A DNA stretch of 64,000 nucleotides from Streptomyces sp. NBC_01481 (lineage in GTDB: Bacteria; Actinomycetota; Actinomycetes; Streptomycetales; Streptomycetaceae). Numbering within the stretch: the stretch's first letter is position 1; every line of letters starts with the position of its first letter. Below are positions 19,951 through 29,486 of this stretch, piece by piece. Position numbers and translations under genes: made by a program. The notes under the pieces were generated by a model, which worked only from the letters and a program-made list of their open reading frames with translations, made no database searches and was not told the DNA's origin. The stretch spans positions 124,001 through 188,000 of the forward strand of contig NZ_JAPEPT010000006.1 in NCBI RefSeq assembly GCF_026339995.1, in the 5' to 3' direction.

Positions 19951-20298
19951 TCAGTTCCCCTTGGCGGCGATGGTGGCCGCACGCGGCTTTGCGCTGCCCT
20001 TGGCCTCACGCGCTCCGTGGGGCGCGGCGTCCCCATCGCCGCCGGCGTCATCGTGGCCCTCGACCTCGCCGTCGGAGTGGAGGCGCGCGTCCCTCGCCAT
20101 CTGCGCGGCGATCACCTCGGCGCTCACCTCGGCGGCGAGGTCCTGGATGCCCTCATTGGCTTCACTGGCGGCGCGCTTGACTTCCAGCACCAGGCCGACC
20201 GAGGTCTTGACGATCCCTCGCAGCAGCGGCTTGGCAACGCGCCTGGCCAGGGGGGCTGCGATGAGACCGATCAGGAAAGGCGGTACTACAGGCGGCAT
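19951..20298 (-). CDS. Small DUF5132-like membrane-associated protein
   Basis: This 115-residue protein starts MPPVVPPFLIGLIAAPLARR. The upstream in-frame start at 20349 is less likely because only the ATG at 20298 has a ribosome site (GAGAGG eight bases before it). A short hydrophobic N-terminal stretch is followed by an amphipathic helix (EVKRAASEANEGIQDLAAEV) and a charged Gly/Asp/Lys-rich tail. It resembles DUF5132 proteins, which I recall being found beside HMA-like proteins. It is the gene immediately upstream of the HMA-containing exporter on the same strand, with a 206 bp gap. Function unknown. Confidence 0.7.
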   Translation of the reverse strand: MPPVVPPFLIGLIAAPLARRVAKPLLRGIVKTSVGLVLEVKRAASEANEGIQDLAAEVSAEVIAAQMARDARLHSDGEVEGHDDAGGDGDAAPHGAREAKGSAKPRAATIAAKGN

Positions 20299-20660
20299 GT
20301 GTGAACCTCTCTTTTTGTGCGCCGGGCAGCTGCCCACCGCTGTACGCATCTGAAAAGGCGCAGGGGTCAGCGGCAGGGGGCACCCTGCCGGAATTCGCGC
20401 CGCACGTGCGATGGACGGCTGTCACCGGCACGGATCACGGAAGAACTCACCGCTTCTCCCTGTGGATTCCTGGCCGGCGCGGCACCACCGTCGACTACGT
20501 CACGACTGTGCTTTTCCCACGCCGGAAAGCTACCACCGCTGAACACACACAGTAGCCGGGGCGTTACAGCCGAACCCAAATGGAAGCGGGTGCTTTCATC
20601 CGTTTCGAGTAGCCGGGCCGCGGAATTCCGCGACTTCCTTGCCAGGGCCCGGCGCGCATA
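20299..20660. other. Non-coding gap with small palindromes
   Basis: No convincing gene lies in these 362 bases between the DUF5132-like start and the hydrolase stop. A seven-base-pair hairpin (GGCAGGG/CCCTGCC, loop of four) sits at 20372-20389, and a 14-base perfect palindrome, CGCGGAATTCCGCG, at 20619-20632. The gap should hold the promoter of the exporter/NRPS transcription unit, but no clear -10/-35 pair was recognised. Confidence 0.5.
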
Positions 20661-21824
20661 TCACCGCGCCGAAGGCGGTCCCGCGTCCTGTCCGTCGGCC
20701 ATGGAGCGCACCACGTCGACGACGAACTCGGGAACCTCATCGGGGAAATCGTGGCCGGTGCCCTCCGGGGTCAGGACCCTCCATGCCCTGCTGGAAGTGG
20801 TGAGATACCGGCCCCGGACCGTCGTGTAGAAGCGGCGCAGCCTGATGGACTCATCGGGGTTCCCCGTCGCGGTGAGCGCCTCCTCGGCCGTCGTCAGATC
20901 ACGGGGAGTCACGACCACCACCGGCAGAGTTCCGAGGTCCCCGTCGTGCAGCGCGGTCTGCCAGCCCACCCTGGCCATCCCTTGGGGTGACAGCTCACGG
21001 AAGATGGACGCAGCGGCGCACGCCGCCCTGGTACGGCGCTCGATGGCGTCCAGCACACCGACTGCGCCGTCCGTCCCCGTCGAGCCTTCCCCCTGGAGGG
21101 GTGCCGTCGCACGGGCCTGGCTCTTCCCGTGGACGCCGAACAGATGGCGTACGGCCTTCCACCATTGACCGGACGCGGTGCGCCGAAGGGCAGGGACCGG
21201 CGGGCCGAAGGCGATGACGTCGGGGGGCGTGGGGTCGAGCAGGACGAGCCCGGCCACGAGGTCCGGCCGGCGTCGGGCAGCGTTTGCAACGAGCAGCCCG
21301 CCGAAGGAGTGCCCCACGAGCACGAACGGGGGCCTCTCACCGGACCTCTCCAGGGCGGTCAGCAATTCGACGGCCTCGGTCGCCGTTGTGCGGGGGAAAG
21401 GGCCCGGATCGCTCCACCCGGTGCCGGGCCGGTCGACGAGGACGGAACGTACCTCCTGTTTCATGAGGACGTGCAGGTGGTGCATGGCGTAGCCGCCGAC
21501 GTGCCCACCGGGCATCCACACCACCGTGGCCCCCGCGGCGCGGTCACCCTCGGCCAGGACGTGCATGCGGTGGCCGCCGACGTCGACCATTCGCCCCGGG
21601 GGCGGATAACGCCTCGCGACCCTGCCAACATCCACGAGGTGGTGCACCGATCCCGCGCAGAGCGCGGCGGCGACGACAAGAAGGAGGGCTCCCACCACGG
21701 GAAGCCCGCCGAGGGCGACGCACCACGCCCCGGCCGTCGCGAGCGGCAGGACGACAAGGACTCCGGCCCAGTCGCGGCTGAGCAAGGTGAGCGCCAGATG
21801 GACGGCGCGGGAACTGGGACGCAT
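20661..21824 (-). CDS. Membrane-anchored alpha/beta hydrolase
   Basis: A 387-residue hydrolase. Two N-terminal membrane helices (about residues 14-60: GVLVVLPLATAGAW and GALLLVVAAALC) are followed by an alpha/beta hydrolase domain. The nucleophile elbow is GHSFGG with Ser near 173. The oxyanion strand is VVWMPGGHVGG, and a C-terminal GTGHDFPDE probably supplies the catalytic His. The start ATG at 21824 follows GGAGG closely; the frame is open further upstream but there is no better start. The substrate cannot be told. The gene is divergent from the peptide-type ABC importer operon, so a role in hydrolysing a peptide, ester or lactone is possible but unproven. Confidence 0.85.
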   Translation of the reverse strand: MRPSSRAVHLALTLLSRDWAGVLVVLPLATAGAWCVALGGLPVVGALLLVVAAALCAGSVHHLVDVGRVARRYPPPGRMVDVGGHRMHVLAEGDRAAGATVVWMPGGHVGGYAMHHLHVLMKQEVRSVLVDRPGTGWSDPGPFPRTTATEAVELLTALERSGERPPFVLVGHSFGGLLVANAARRRPDLVAGLVLLDPTPPDVIAFGPPVPALRRTASGQWWKAVRHLFGVHGKSQARATAPLQGEGSTGTDGAVGVLDAIERRTRAACAAASIFRELSPQGMARVGWQTALHDGDLGTLPVVVVTPRDLTTAEEALTATGNPDESIRLRRFYTTVRGRYLTTSSRAWRVLTPEGTGHDFPDEVPEFVVDVVRSMADGQDAGPPSAR

Positions 21825-22044
21825 CCGTTCCTCCCTCAGCACGTTGCTGTTCCGGGTGGCGCCCGTACGGGCGGCCCGGACGACCACGCGGCGTCGGCAG
21901 GGGCATCGTCGCGCGCGAAGGGCGCGACCGCCATACGACGGACGGCTTTGAGGAACGGTCCCCCACCCAAAGAGGTGAACCGGCGGCGACTTCCTGCTGG
22001 TGTGCGCCGTGGAGGGGGATCGGTGACCGGCAGCCGATGGCACG

Positions 22045-23658
22045 ATGAGCGTCATGCAGCGTCGGCCCGCGTCGTTCCCCCCGCCGAGGAGACGGAGGCC
22101 GACGTTGGCTTTTCTTGCCGCGGCGTCGGTCCTCCTGAGCGGGTGCAGTGGCGACGCCCGGCCGACAGCGCGCTCCCCCGTCGTCGTGGACGGAACGGTC
22201 AGGGTCGCCGCCGTCTTCGAGATCCCGGACTTCCATCCGTACTCCCAGTTCGGATCGGGCGCCGCGCAGTACGCGTACGACCCGCTGGTGCACGTGACCT
22301 CGGGCGGTGAGGTGGTGCCGGGTCTGGCCACAAGCTGGCGGGCCACCTCCCGGACCGCGGACTTCACGCTTCGCCGGGGCGTGACGTGTTCGGACGGTAC
22401 GGTGCTGAAGGCGTCCGACGTGGCGCGGTCGCTGACCCACGCGGCCGACCCCCGCAGCCGGTTCGTCGGCGCACGGTCAATACTGCCGAGTGTGCCGTTC
22501 ACCGTGACCGCGGACGACAGAGCCGGCACGGTGTCGGTGCGAATGTCGTCCCCGTACAGCTTCGTCGTCCGGAGCGTCGGGACGCTTCCCGTGGTCTGTC
22601 CCGCAGGGCTCAGGGACCCTCATTCGCTGGCGCGGGGCACGAACGGTACGGGCCCTTACGTTCTCAGCTCCTACGCGTCCGGAGGTCCGTACGTGTTCGT
22701 GCGGCGGAAGGGCTACGCGTGGGGGCCGGGCGGCGCACGGACCGGGGTGCGGGGACAGCCGCAGAGAATCGTCCTGTCGGTGGTGTCCCAGGAGTCCACC
22801 GCGGCGAACCTGCTCCTCACCGGTGGGGTGAACATCGCACGGTTGACCGGGCCCGACCGGGCACGGCTCGCCGGGCACGGTCTGACCGCGGCGGACGTGC
22901 CCGCCGTGGTGGGGCTGACCTTCTTCAACCAGCGCCGCGGCCGCCCGCTCGGCGATCCGGCGGTCCGGCGGGCCCTCGTGGCCGCACTCGACCGCCAGGG
23001 GCTGGCCAACGTGGCCGTCGGCGGCAGCGGCCGGCCGGCGGCCGACCTCACGGCGGCCGACGCCGTCTGCCACGCGGACCTGGCCGCCGCCCACCTGCCG
23101 TCGGGCGCTGCCGCGCGGACACTGCGCGACGCGGGCTGGACGAAGGGCGCAGACGGCACGCTCGTGAAGGACGGCCGCCCGCTGCGGCTTCGCGTGATCA
23201 GCAGCCCCGACCTCGGCTCCACACTGCCGGCGGTGGGGGAGCTCATGGCCGCCACCTGGGAGGGGCTCGGCGTGCGCGTCGAGCTCGTCAGCGAGAGCCT
23301 CAACGCGCTGGTGAGCGCGATGTACCAGGACGGCAACTTCGACGTGGTGGTCGGCACCTCGCCCGGCCCCGCCCTGCCCGCAGGGCTGATCCCCTACCTC
23401 TCCGGCCCTCCCCCGGCGCGCGGGCTGAACTTCGCCCGCATCGCCAACCCGACCTACGCCCGATTGGTGGCGCAGGCCCTCCGTGAGCCCGAGGAGGCCT
23501 CGTGCCCGACCTGGAAACGGGCCACGGCGGAGGTGTTCCGGGCCGCGGACGCCCTGCCTGTCGCGGACGGCACCAGCACTGTGTACGGATACCGGACCAC
23601 GTTCTCCACGGGTTCCGGCGGCGATGTCGTGCCCACCAGCATCCGACTTCACCGCTAG
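22045..23658 (+). CDS. Lipoprotein substrate-binding protein, family 5 (peptide/opine/nickel type)
   Basis: A 537-residue extracytoplasmic solute receptor. The N terminus has basic residues, a hydrophobic stretch and a lipobox LLSGC with the lipidated Cys at 34. The mature protein has the family-5 layout: YDPLVHVTSGGEVVPGLATSWR, then FTLRRGVTCSDGTVLKASDVARSL. It would capture an oligopeptide-like ligand and pass it to the permeases encoded next. The permease start lies 15 bp after its stop, so this is the first gene of a four-gene operon. A second in-frame ATG at 22054 is an alternative start. The ligand cannot be predicted from sequence. Confidence 0.9.
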   Translation: MSVMQRRPASFPPPRRRRPTLAFLAAASVLLSGCSGDARPTARSPVVVDGTVRVAAVFEIPDFHPYSQFGSGAAQYAYDPLVHVTSGGEVVPGLATSWRATSRTADFTLRRGVTCSDGTVLKASDVARSLTHAADPRSRFVGARSILPSVPFTVTADDRAGTVSVRMSSPYSFVVRSVGTLPVVCPAGLRDPHSLARGTNGTGPYVLSSYASGGPYVFVRRKGYAWGPGGARTGVRGQPQRIVLSVVSQESTAANLLLTGGVNIARLTGPDRARLAGHGLTAADVPAVVGLTFFNQRRGRPLGDPAVRRALVAALDRQGLANVAVGGSGRPAADLTAADAVCHADLAAAHLPSGAAARTLRDAGWTKGADGTLVKDGRPLRLRVISSPDLGSTLPAVGELMAATWEGLGVRVELVSESLNALVSAMYQDGNFDVVVGTSPGPALPAGLIPYLSGPPPARGLNFARIANPTYARLVAQALREPEEASCPTWKRATAEVFRAADALPVADGTSTVYGYRTTFSTGSGGDVVPTSIRLHR

Positions 23659-23672
23659 CCGGAGGTTCACGC

Positions 23673-24659
23673 ATGTCCACCGTGTCCCGGCGGCTCGCCG
23701 CCATGAGGAGGCGTCACCCCTGGCCGGTGTTCTGCTGCCGGCGCGCAGCGCGACTGGCCGTCTCGCTCTTCCTCGTCGTCACCGGGTCGTTCGTGATGAT
23801 CCGGATGGTCCCGGGCGACCCGGTGCGCGCTGCGCTCGGCGTGGACGCGGCAGCTGACCTCGTGGCGGCGCGGCGGCACGAACTGGGCCTGGACCAGGAC
23901 CTGACGAACCAGTACGTCCGCTATCTGAGCGACCTGGCCCAGGGACGGCTGGGGGTGTCACTGGTGACCGGCGAGCCCGTCGCCGAGCTGGTCCGGTCGC
24001 GGCTGCCGGCGACACTGGAGATCGCGTTCCTGGCGTTCGGCTGTGCGCTGGCCGTCGCTCTGCCGTTGGGGCTGGCCGCGGCGGTCCTCACGCGGGACGG
24101 TCGGCGTCCCCGCGCGGAGACGGGGTTCACCGCCGCGACGGGCCTGGTGGCGGCACTGCCCGATTTCGTCCTCGCCGCGGGACTGACGGCCGCGTTCGCG
24201 GTGGGGCTGCGGCTGTTCCCCGTCGCTGGTGACGCCACGGCGGCCTCGTACGTCCTCCCCGTGCTGGCACTCGCGCTCGCCCCGGCCGCCGCCCTGACGC
24301 GGCTCGTGCGCGCGGAGACACTGAAGGTGCTGGGTGAGGAGTATGTGCGGACAGCGCGGGCCAAGCGCCTGCCCGCGGCGTACGTTCATGTGCGCCACGT
24401 GGCGCCGAACATGCTGACCGCGACCCTGACCGTCGCGGGCAGCCTGCTGCCGGCCATGATCGCCGGTACCGTCCTCGTCGAGAAGGTGTTCGCGTGGCCG
24501 GGCATCGGGTCAGCGGTCGCCCAGTCGATCGTCGCCCAGGACTACGCGGTCGTACAAGCGGCCGTGCTCATCCTCGGTTCGTCCGTGCTCGTCGCCGGCT
24601 TCGCGGTCGACGTACTACTGGCGCTGCTCGATCCCCGCTCCGCCATCCGGGAGACCTGA
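23673..24659 (+). CDS. DppB-type ABC permease
   Basis: A 328-residue inner-membrane permease of the peptide importer. The start ATG at 23673 follows GGAGG. The N terminus carries the typical LFLVVTGSFVMIRMVPGDPVRAALG segment. The C-terminal half carries the permease loop EEYVRTARAKRLPAAYVHVRHVAPN, which contacts the ATPase, and FAWPGIGSAVAQSIVAQDYAVVQ. About six membrane helices are visible. It pairs with the DppC-like half of the next protein, whose start is only 4 bp downstream. Confidence 0.92.
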   Translation: MSTVSRRLAAMRRRHPWPVFCCRRAARLAVSLFLVVTGSFVMIRMVPGDPVRAALGVDAAADLVAARRHELGLDQDLTNQYVRYLSDLAQGRLGVSLVTGEPVAELVRSRLPATLEIAFLAFGCALAVALPLGLAAAVLTRDGRRPRAETGFTAATGLVAALPDFVLAAGLTAAFAVGLRLFPVAGDATAASYVLPVLALALAPAAALTRLVRAETLKVLGEEYVRTARAKRLPAAYVHVRHVAPNMLTATLTVAGSLLPAMIAGTVLVEKVFAWPGIGSAVAQSIVAQDYAVVQAAVLILGSSVLVAGFAVDVLLALLDPRSAIRET

Positions 24660-24663
24660 AGAC

Positions 24664-26586
24664 ATGACATCCCCGCCCCGGACGCGTTGCCCGGCCGTGC
24701 CGCCGGCCTCATATGCGTCGCCGCGTCTGCCCCCCACAGCCTTTCTGGCCGTGTTGATGCTGGGGACACTGGTCGTGGCGGCCGCCCTGGGGCCGATGAT
24801 CTGGGGGCCCCCGGCGGAACATGTCAACCCGTCGGACGTGCTTCGTGGGCCCTCCCCCGCCCATCCCCTCGGCACCGACCACTTGGGGCGCGACCTGCTC
24901 GCCCGGGTGCTCGCCGCGACGCGGCTCTCGCTGCTGCTCGCGCTGGCGGCGACGCTGCTGGGGGCGGTGGCGGGCATCGGTCTCGGCGCCTTCACCGCCG
25001 TCGTCGGCCGCCGTGCCCGGCGGCGGCTCGGCGCGCTCATCAGCCTCCTGCTGGCCCTCCCCGCCCTGCTCGTCGCGGTCTTCCTCGCCGTCGTCCTCGG
25101 GGCGGGGCCGGTCGGGGCCGTGTGCGCCCTGGCTGTCGCCTCGGTGCCCGGGTTCGCCCGGCTCGCACAGACACTGGCGGCCGGGGTCGCCGGCACCGAC
25201 CATCTGGCGGCGGCCCGCGTGCTGGGCCTGCGCGGCCACCGGTTGCTGCTGCGGCACGTGCTGCCCAACATGGCCGAACCACTGGCACTCAACGTGACGA
25301 CGGCGGCAGGCGCGGCGCTCGTCGCCCTGTCCGGGCTGAGCTTCCTGGGGCTCGGTGTCCAGGCGCCGGCCTACGACTGGGGGCTCCTGCTCAGCCAGGG
25401 GCTGGACCGCATCTATGTCGACCCCGTGCCGGCGGTGGCGCCGGGCGTCGCCATCGTGTACGCGGGGCTGACCTTCCAATTGCTCGGTGAGGCGCTGGCC
25501 GCACGACTGGCCCGGCGGCCCGGCGGCCCGATGCCGGCGGGCACCCCCGAAGAGTCGGCGCCCGCACAGGATGTGCCGCCCGTCGACGACGAGGTTCTTC
25601 GCGTCCAGAACCTACGGATCCGCATCCCGACGGCGGACGGGGCTCTGCACCCCGTAAAGGATGTCAGTCTGACACTGGGACGCGGCGAGATCGTCGGCAT
25701 CGTCGGAGAGTCCGGCTCCGGAAAGTCGCTGACCGCGATGGCGATCGCGGACCTGCTGCCGTCGCAGGCACACGCCACGTGGGGCACCCACCGGTTCCTC
25801 GGCGACGACGTCGCCGCACTGACGCAGAAGCAGCGTCGCGCGCAGCTGGCCACCGGCATGGCGGTGGTCTTCCAGAACCCTGCCTCCGCCCTCAACCCTT
25901 CACTGCGCATCTCGACACAGCTCACCGAGGCGGTAAGGACCCACCTCGGTGTGTCCCGGGCAGAGGCACTCGATCGCGCCGTGGAGATGCTGCGCCGGGT
26001 CTCGCTGCCATGCACGCACAGGTTCCTGGGGTCCCGCCCTCACCAACTGTCGGGCGGACAGCGACAACGAATTCTGATCGCGGCCGCGTTGATGACGGAC
26101 CCCGATCTGATCATCGCGGACGAGCCGACGACAGCACTCGACGTCACCGTACAGCGGCACATCGTCGGTCTCCTCTCGGACATCCGGCACAACGCCGGCA
26201 CCGCGATCCTGTTCGTCAGCCATGACATCGCCCTGGTGGCGGAGCTGTGTGACCGGGTGCTGGTGATGCACGAAGGACTCGTCGTGGAAAGCTTGCCGGC
26301 CTCGCACCTCGCAACCGGTGCCCGGCACCCGTACACGCGCGCGCTCGTCGCGTCCGTACCCGACCTGGTCGGGGACGACGACGTATCACTGCCTGACGCG
26401 GAACATCCGCCGGCCGGGGCACCGCAGTCGGCTCAGGGGTGTCTGTACCTGAACCGCTGCGTGCTCCGGCAGGACCAGTGCCTCAAGGAGCGCCCCGTGC
26501 TGTCCGCCGTCGCCGCCCACCACGCGGCCGCGTGCTGGAAACCCTGGCCCGGCGCATCACCAGAACCCGTCCGGGAGGTGCCATGA
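24664..26586 (+). CDS. Fused DppC-type permease and DppD-type ATPase
   Basis: A 640-residue fusion. Residues about 15-280 form a DppC-like permease (HPLGTDHLGRDLLARVLAAT; ARVLGLRGHRLLLRHVLPN). Residues about 305-640 form an ATPase with Walker A GESGSGKSLT, signature LSGGQRQRILIAAALM, Walker B LIIADEPTTALD, H-loop FVSHD, and an oligopeptide-type C-terminal Cys-rich segment (CLYLNRCVLRQDQC). In most importers these two subunits are separate genes. The stop overlaps the next ATG (ATGA), implying translational coupling. Confidence 0.92.
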   Translation: MTSPPRTRCPAVPPASYASPRLPPTAFLAVLMLGTLVVAAALGPMIWGPPAEHVNPSDVLRGPSPAHPLGTDHLGRDLLARVLAATRLSLLLALAATLLGAVAGIGLGAFTAVVGRRARRRLGALISLLLALPALLVAVFLAVVLGAGPVGAVCALAVASVPGFARLAQTLAAGVAGTDHLAAARVLGLRGHRLLLRHVLPNMAEPLALNVTTAAGAALVALSGLSFLGLGVQAPAYDWGLLLSQGLDRIYVDPVPAVAPGVAIVYAGLTFQLLGEALAARLARRPGGPMPAGTPEESAPAQDVPPVDDEVLRVQNLRIRIPTADGALHPVKDVSLTLGRGEIVGIVGESGSGKSLTAMAIADLLPSQAHATWGTHRFLGDDVAALTQKQRRAQLATGMAVVFQNPASALNPSLRISTQLTEAVRTHLGVSRAEALDRAVEMLRRVSLPCTHRFLGSRPHQLSGGQRQRILIAAALMTDPDLIIADEPTTALDVTVQRHIVGLLSDIRHNAGTAILFVSHDIALVAELCDRVLVMHEGLVVESLPASHLATGARHPYTRALVASVPDLVGDDDVSLPDAEHPPAGAPQSAQGCLYLNRCVLRQDQCLKERPVLSAVAAHHAAACWKPWPGASPEPVREVP

Positions 26587-27569
26587 CGGCGCTGTCTCTG
26601 TACGACGTCACCGTTCGGCACCATCAGCCGGGGGCCGTGGTCACCGCGGTGGACGGGGTCTCGCTGGAGGTTCCTTCCGGCGGCGCCGTGGGGCTGGTGG
26701 GCGAGTCCGGCTGCGGCAAGTCGAGTCTGGCCCGCGCGATCGTGGGGCTGACACCGTACGACGGGCGCATTCTGCTCGACGGGCACGAGGTCCGGACGAG
26801 AACGCTGCGCGACCGGCGCCGGCTCGGACAGCTTGTCCAGATGGTGTTCCAGGACCCGGACACGGCACTGGACCCGAGAATGACGGTGCGTCAGACCCTG
26901 ATGGAAGCACTGTCCGTCGGCCGACGGACGTCCGGGCTTCCGCGGATGGAACAGGTCGTCGAGCTCCTCACCACGGTCGGACTCCCGACCGACCTCACCG
27001 ACCGTCTGCCGTCCCGGCTGTCGGGCGGACAGCGGCAGCGTGTGGCGATCGCCCGAGCCCTCGCCGTCGGGCCCGGGGTAGTGGTCGCCGACGAGGTCAC
27101 GTCAGCGCTCGACGCGACCGCCCAGGCGTCGGTCCTCGGTCTGCTGCGCGGTCTGCGCGCCCGGCTCGGCCTGTCCCTGCTCTTCATCAGTCACGACCTC
27201 GCCGCCGTCCGGTGCGTGGCGGACATCATCGCGGTGATGTACCTCGGGCGCATCGTGGAGACGGCACCGACCGAGACTCTGCTCCGCCACCCCCGGCACC
27301 CGTACACGCAGGCACTGCTGGCCTCCGTGCCGTGCCTGCGTGGGCCTCGGCGGATCCTGGACGAGCCGGTTCTGCCGCAGTGGGCCGCCGACCCACTGTT
27401 TCCTCCACCCGGATGCCGTTTCCACCCACGCTGCCCCGTCGGGCCCCGCCGACTGCCCGAGCGGACGCTCTGTGCCACTGCTGCCCCCGGGCAGACACCC
27501 GTCGATCACGACCAGCGGCACCACGTGGCCTGCCATTTCCCCGTAGCACCGGACAGCCGCCTCCGATGA
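26583..27569 (+). CDS. DppF/OppF-type ABC ATPase
   Basis: A 328-residue second ATPase of the importer. Walker A is GESGCGKSS, the Q-loop region reads VQMVFQDPDTALDPRMTV, the signature is LSGGQRQRVAIARAL and the H-loop is FISHD. The C-terminal oligopeptide-transporter tail reads GCRFHPRCPVGPRRL. The chosen ATG at 26583 overlaps the upstream stop; an in-frame start further upstream would run deep into the previous gene. Walker B here reads VVVADEVTSALDATAQ, with the usual DEPTSALD proline replaced by valine. Confidence 0.92.
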   Translation: MTALSLYDVTVRHHQPGAVVTAVDGVSLEVPSGGAVGLVGESGCGKSSLARAIVGLTPYDGRILLDGHEVRTRTLRDRRRLGQLVQMVFQDPDTALDPRMTVRQTLMEALSVGRRTSGLPRMEQVVELLTTVGLPTDLTDRLPSRLSGGQRQRVAIARALAVGPGVVVADEVTSALDATAQASVLGLLRGLRARLGLSLLFISHDLAAVRCVADIIAVMYLGRIVETAPTETLLRHPRHPYTQALLASVPCLRGPRRILDEPVLPQWAADPLFPPPGCRFHPRCPVGPRRLPERTLCATAAPGQTPVDHDQRHHVACHFPVAPDSRLR

Positions 27570-28033
27570 GCCGCAGGCGTGCGGGCCATTGCCGGGGAGC
27601 CGCGGTGGCCCAGGGGTGCCCCTGGCAACTCCTTCGCCACTCTCAGTCCCCGTTGTCTCCTGCGCTGTCACGCCTACGCCAGCAGCAACGCGCCTACCGG
27701 GCACGGACATTGTGCCCGTCGCGGAGCGCACCGGGGGAGCCGCACACCGACCCGGCGAACCAGAAAGCCCGCGTGCGGCAGGGCAGCCTCGCGGCGACCG
27801 GCCGGGACACCGCGACGGTGGCGCGTGTCAAACTGCGCCGAACTACGCAAGTCCGGCAAGCGGGTTTCGCGGTGTCGTCCGGCCCTGGATCAGCCCACGC
27901 ACGCCCGTCATGGTTGCGCCACGCACACCCGGTCGTCGAACTGTGGTGTCCCAGCACATGTGCCCCTGACCTGCGCGTTCCTACGGTGTGGCGACAAACA
28001 GACGTCCCCGCCAACTGTCCGGAAGTGGTGTCC
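27570..28033. other. Non-coding gap between importer operon and MHS transporter
   Basis: No ORF here has convincing coding features. A compact palindrome, CCAGGGGTGCCCCTGG, lies at 27610-27625 and could be a weak end-of-operon hairpin. The rest presumably holds the promoter of the transporter gene at 28034. Confidence 0.4.
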
Positions 28034-29416
28034 ATGGCCGCCCCCGCAACCGCTCCACCAGCTCCCAGTTCACTCAAGCGCATCGTCGCCGCGAGCCTCA
28101 TCGGCACCACCATCGAGTGGTACGACTTCTTCCTCTACGGATCGGCCGCTGCGCTGGTCTTCAACAAGCTGTTCTTCCCCGGCTCCGACCCGCTCGTCGG
28201 AACCCTGCTCTCCTTCCTCACCTACGCCGTCGGGTTCGCCGCCCGCCCCCTCGGTGCGCTGGTCTTCGGGCACTACGGCGACCGGCTCGGCCGTAAGAAG
28301 CTGCTGGTGCTGAGCCTTCTGCTGATGGGTGGGGCGACCTTCGCGATCGGGCTGCTGCCGACGCATGCCACCGTCGGGAGCGCCGCGCCCGTGCTGCTCA
28401 CCGCGCTGCGGCTGGTGCAGGGATTCGCGCTCGGCGGTGAGTGGGGCGGTGCCGTGCTGCTCGTGTCGGAGCACGGGGACGCCAAACGGCGCGGGTTCTG
28501 GGCGTCCTGGCCGCAGACCGGCGCTCCGGCCGGGCAGTTGCTCGCCACCGGGGTGCTGTCGGCGCTCACTGCGCTGCTCTCGGACGCCGCGTTCACCTCA
28601 TGGGGCTGGCGCATACCCTTCCTCCTCTCCGGTGTGCTGGTGATCGTCGGTCTGTGGATTCGTCTCTCTGTCGATGAATCACCGGTCTTCAAGGCCGCGC
28701 TGGCACAGGCCGAGGAGCGCAAGGCCGTGGCCGGGCAGGCCGAGAAGATGCCGCTCGTCGCTGTGCTTCGGCACCACTGGCGCGATGTGCTGGTCGCGAT
28801 GGGCGCCCGCATGGCGGAGAACATCAGCTACTACGTCATCACCGCCTTCATCCTCGTGTACACGACGACCGCCGTGGAGATGAGCAAGCAGACCGCGCTC
28901 AATGCCGTACTCATCGCCTCAGCCGTGCACTTCGCGGTCATCCCGGCGTGGGGCGCGCTCTCGGACCGGATCGGGCGCAGGCCGGTGTATCTCATCGGCG
29001 CGATCGGCGTCGGCGCATGGATGTTCCCGTTCTTCTCGCTCATCGACACCGGCAGCTTCGGCAATCTGCTGCTCGCCGTCACGGTCGGGCTGGTGTTCCA
29101 CGGAGCGATGTACGCACCGCAGGCCGCCTTCTTCTCCGAGATGTTCGCGACCCGCATGCGGTACTCCGGTGCCTCCATCGGCGCGCAGTTCTCCTCGGTC
29201 GCGGCCGGTGCCCCGGCGCCGCTGATCGCCACCGCGCTGCTCGCCGACTACGACTCGTCGACCCCGATCGCCCTGTATGTGATCGCCGCGGCGCTGATCA
29301 CGGTGGTGGCCATCGGGTGTGCCCGCGAGACCCGGCAGCGGGACCTGAACGCTGTCGAGGCGGAGCCGGCGGAGGAAACGCCCGCTGCCCGCCCGGCGGA
29401 TGTGCGCACCGCCTGA
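28034..29416 (+). CDS. MHS-family metabolite:H+ symporter (MFS)
   Basis: A 460-residue, 12-helix major facilitator of the metabolite:H+ symporter branch (shikimate, alpha-ketoglutarate and similar carriers). The diagnostic opening IGTTIEWYDFFLYGSAAAL is present, as is the loop GHYGDRLGRKKLLVLSLLLMG. A second-half loop reads WGALSDRIGRRPVYLIGA. The start ATG at 28034 follows GGAAG. It converges on the GAF/PucR regulator, with the 3-hydroxybutyrate dehydrogenase-like gene beyond, so an organic acid such as a ketone body is a plausible but unproven cargo. Confidence 0.9.
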   Translation: MAAPATAPPAPSSLKRIVAASLIGTTIEWYDFFLYGSAAALVFNKLFFPGSDPLVGTLLSFLTYAVGFAARPLGALVFGHYGDRLGRKKLLVLSLLLMGGATFAIGLLPTHATVGSAAPVLLTALRLVQGFALGGEWGGAVLLVSEHGDAKRRGFWASWPQTGAPAGQLLATGVLSALTALLSDAAFTSWGWRIPFLLSGVLVIVGLWIRLSVDESPVFKAALAQAEERKAVAGQAEKMPLVAVLRHHWRDVLVAMGARMAENISYYVITAFILVYTTTAVEMSKQTALNAVLIASAVHFAVIPAWGALSDRIGRRPVYLIGAIGVGAWMFPFFSLIDTGSFGNLLLAVTVGLVFHGAMYAPQAAFFSEMFATRMRYSGASIGAQFSSVAAGAPAPLIATALLADYDSSTPIALYVIAAALITVVAIGCARETRQRDLNAVEAEPAEETPAARPADVRTA

Positions 29417-29442
29417 CGGACGCAGGACACGGACTCCCGTCT

Positions 29443-29474
29443 GCCGCGCGGACTCCCGAGGGGGTCCGCGCGGC
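29443..29474. terminator. Bidirectional hairpin terminator
   Basis: A perfect 11-bp stem (GCCGCGCGGAC / GTCCGCGCGGC) with a 10-base loop lies between two convergent genes. There is no U-tract, as is usual in Streptomyces. Confidence 0.75.
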
Positions 29475-29486
29475 GGCGCGTCCGGC

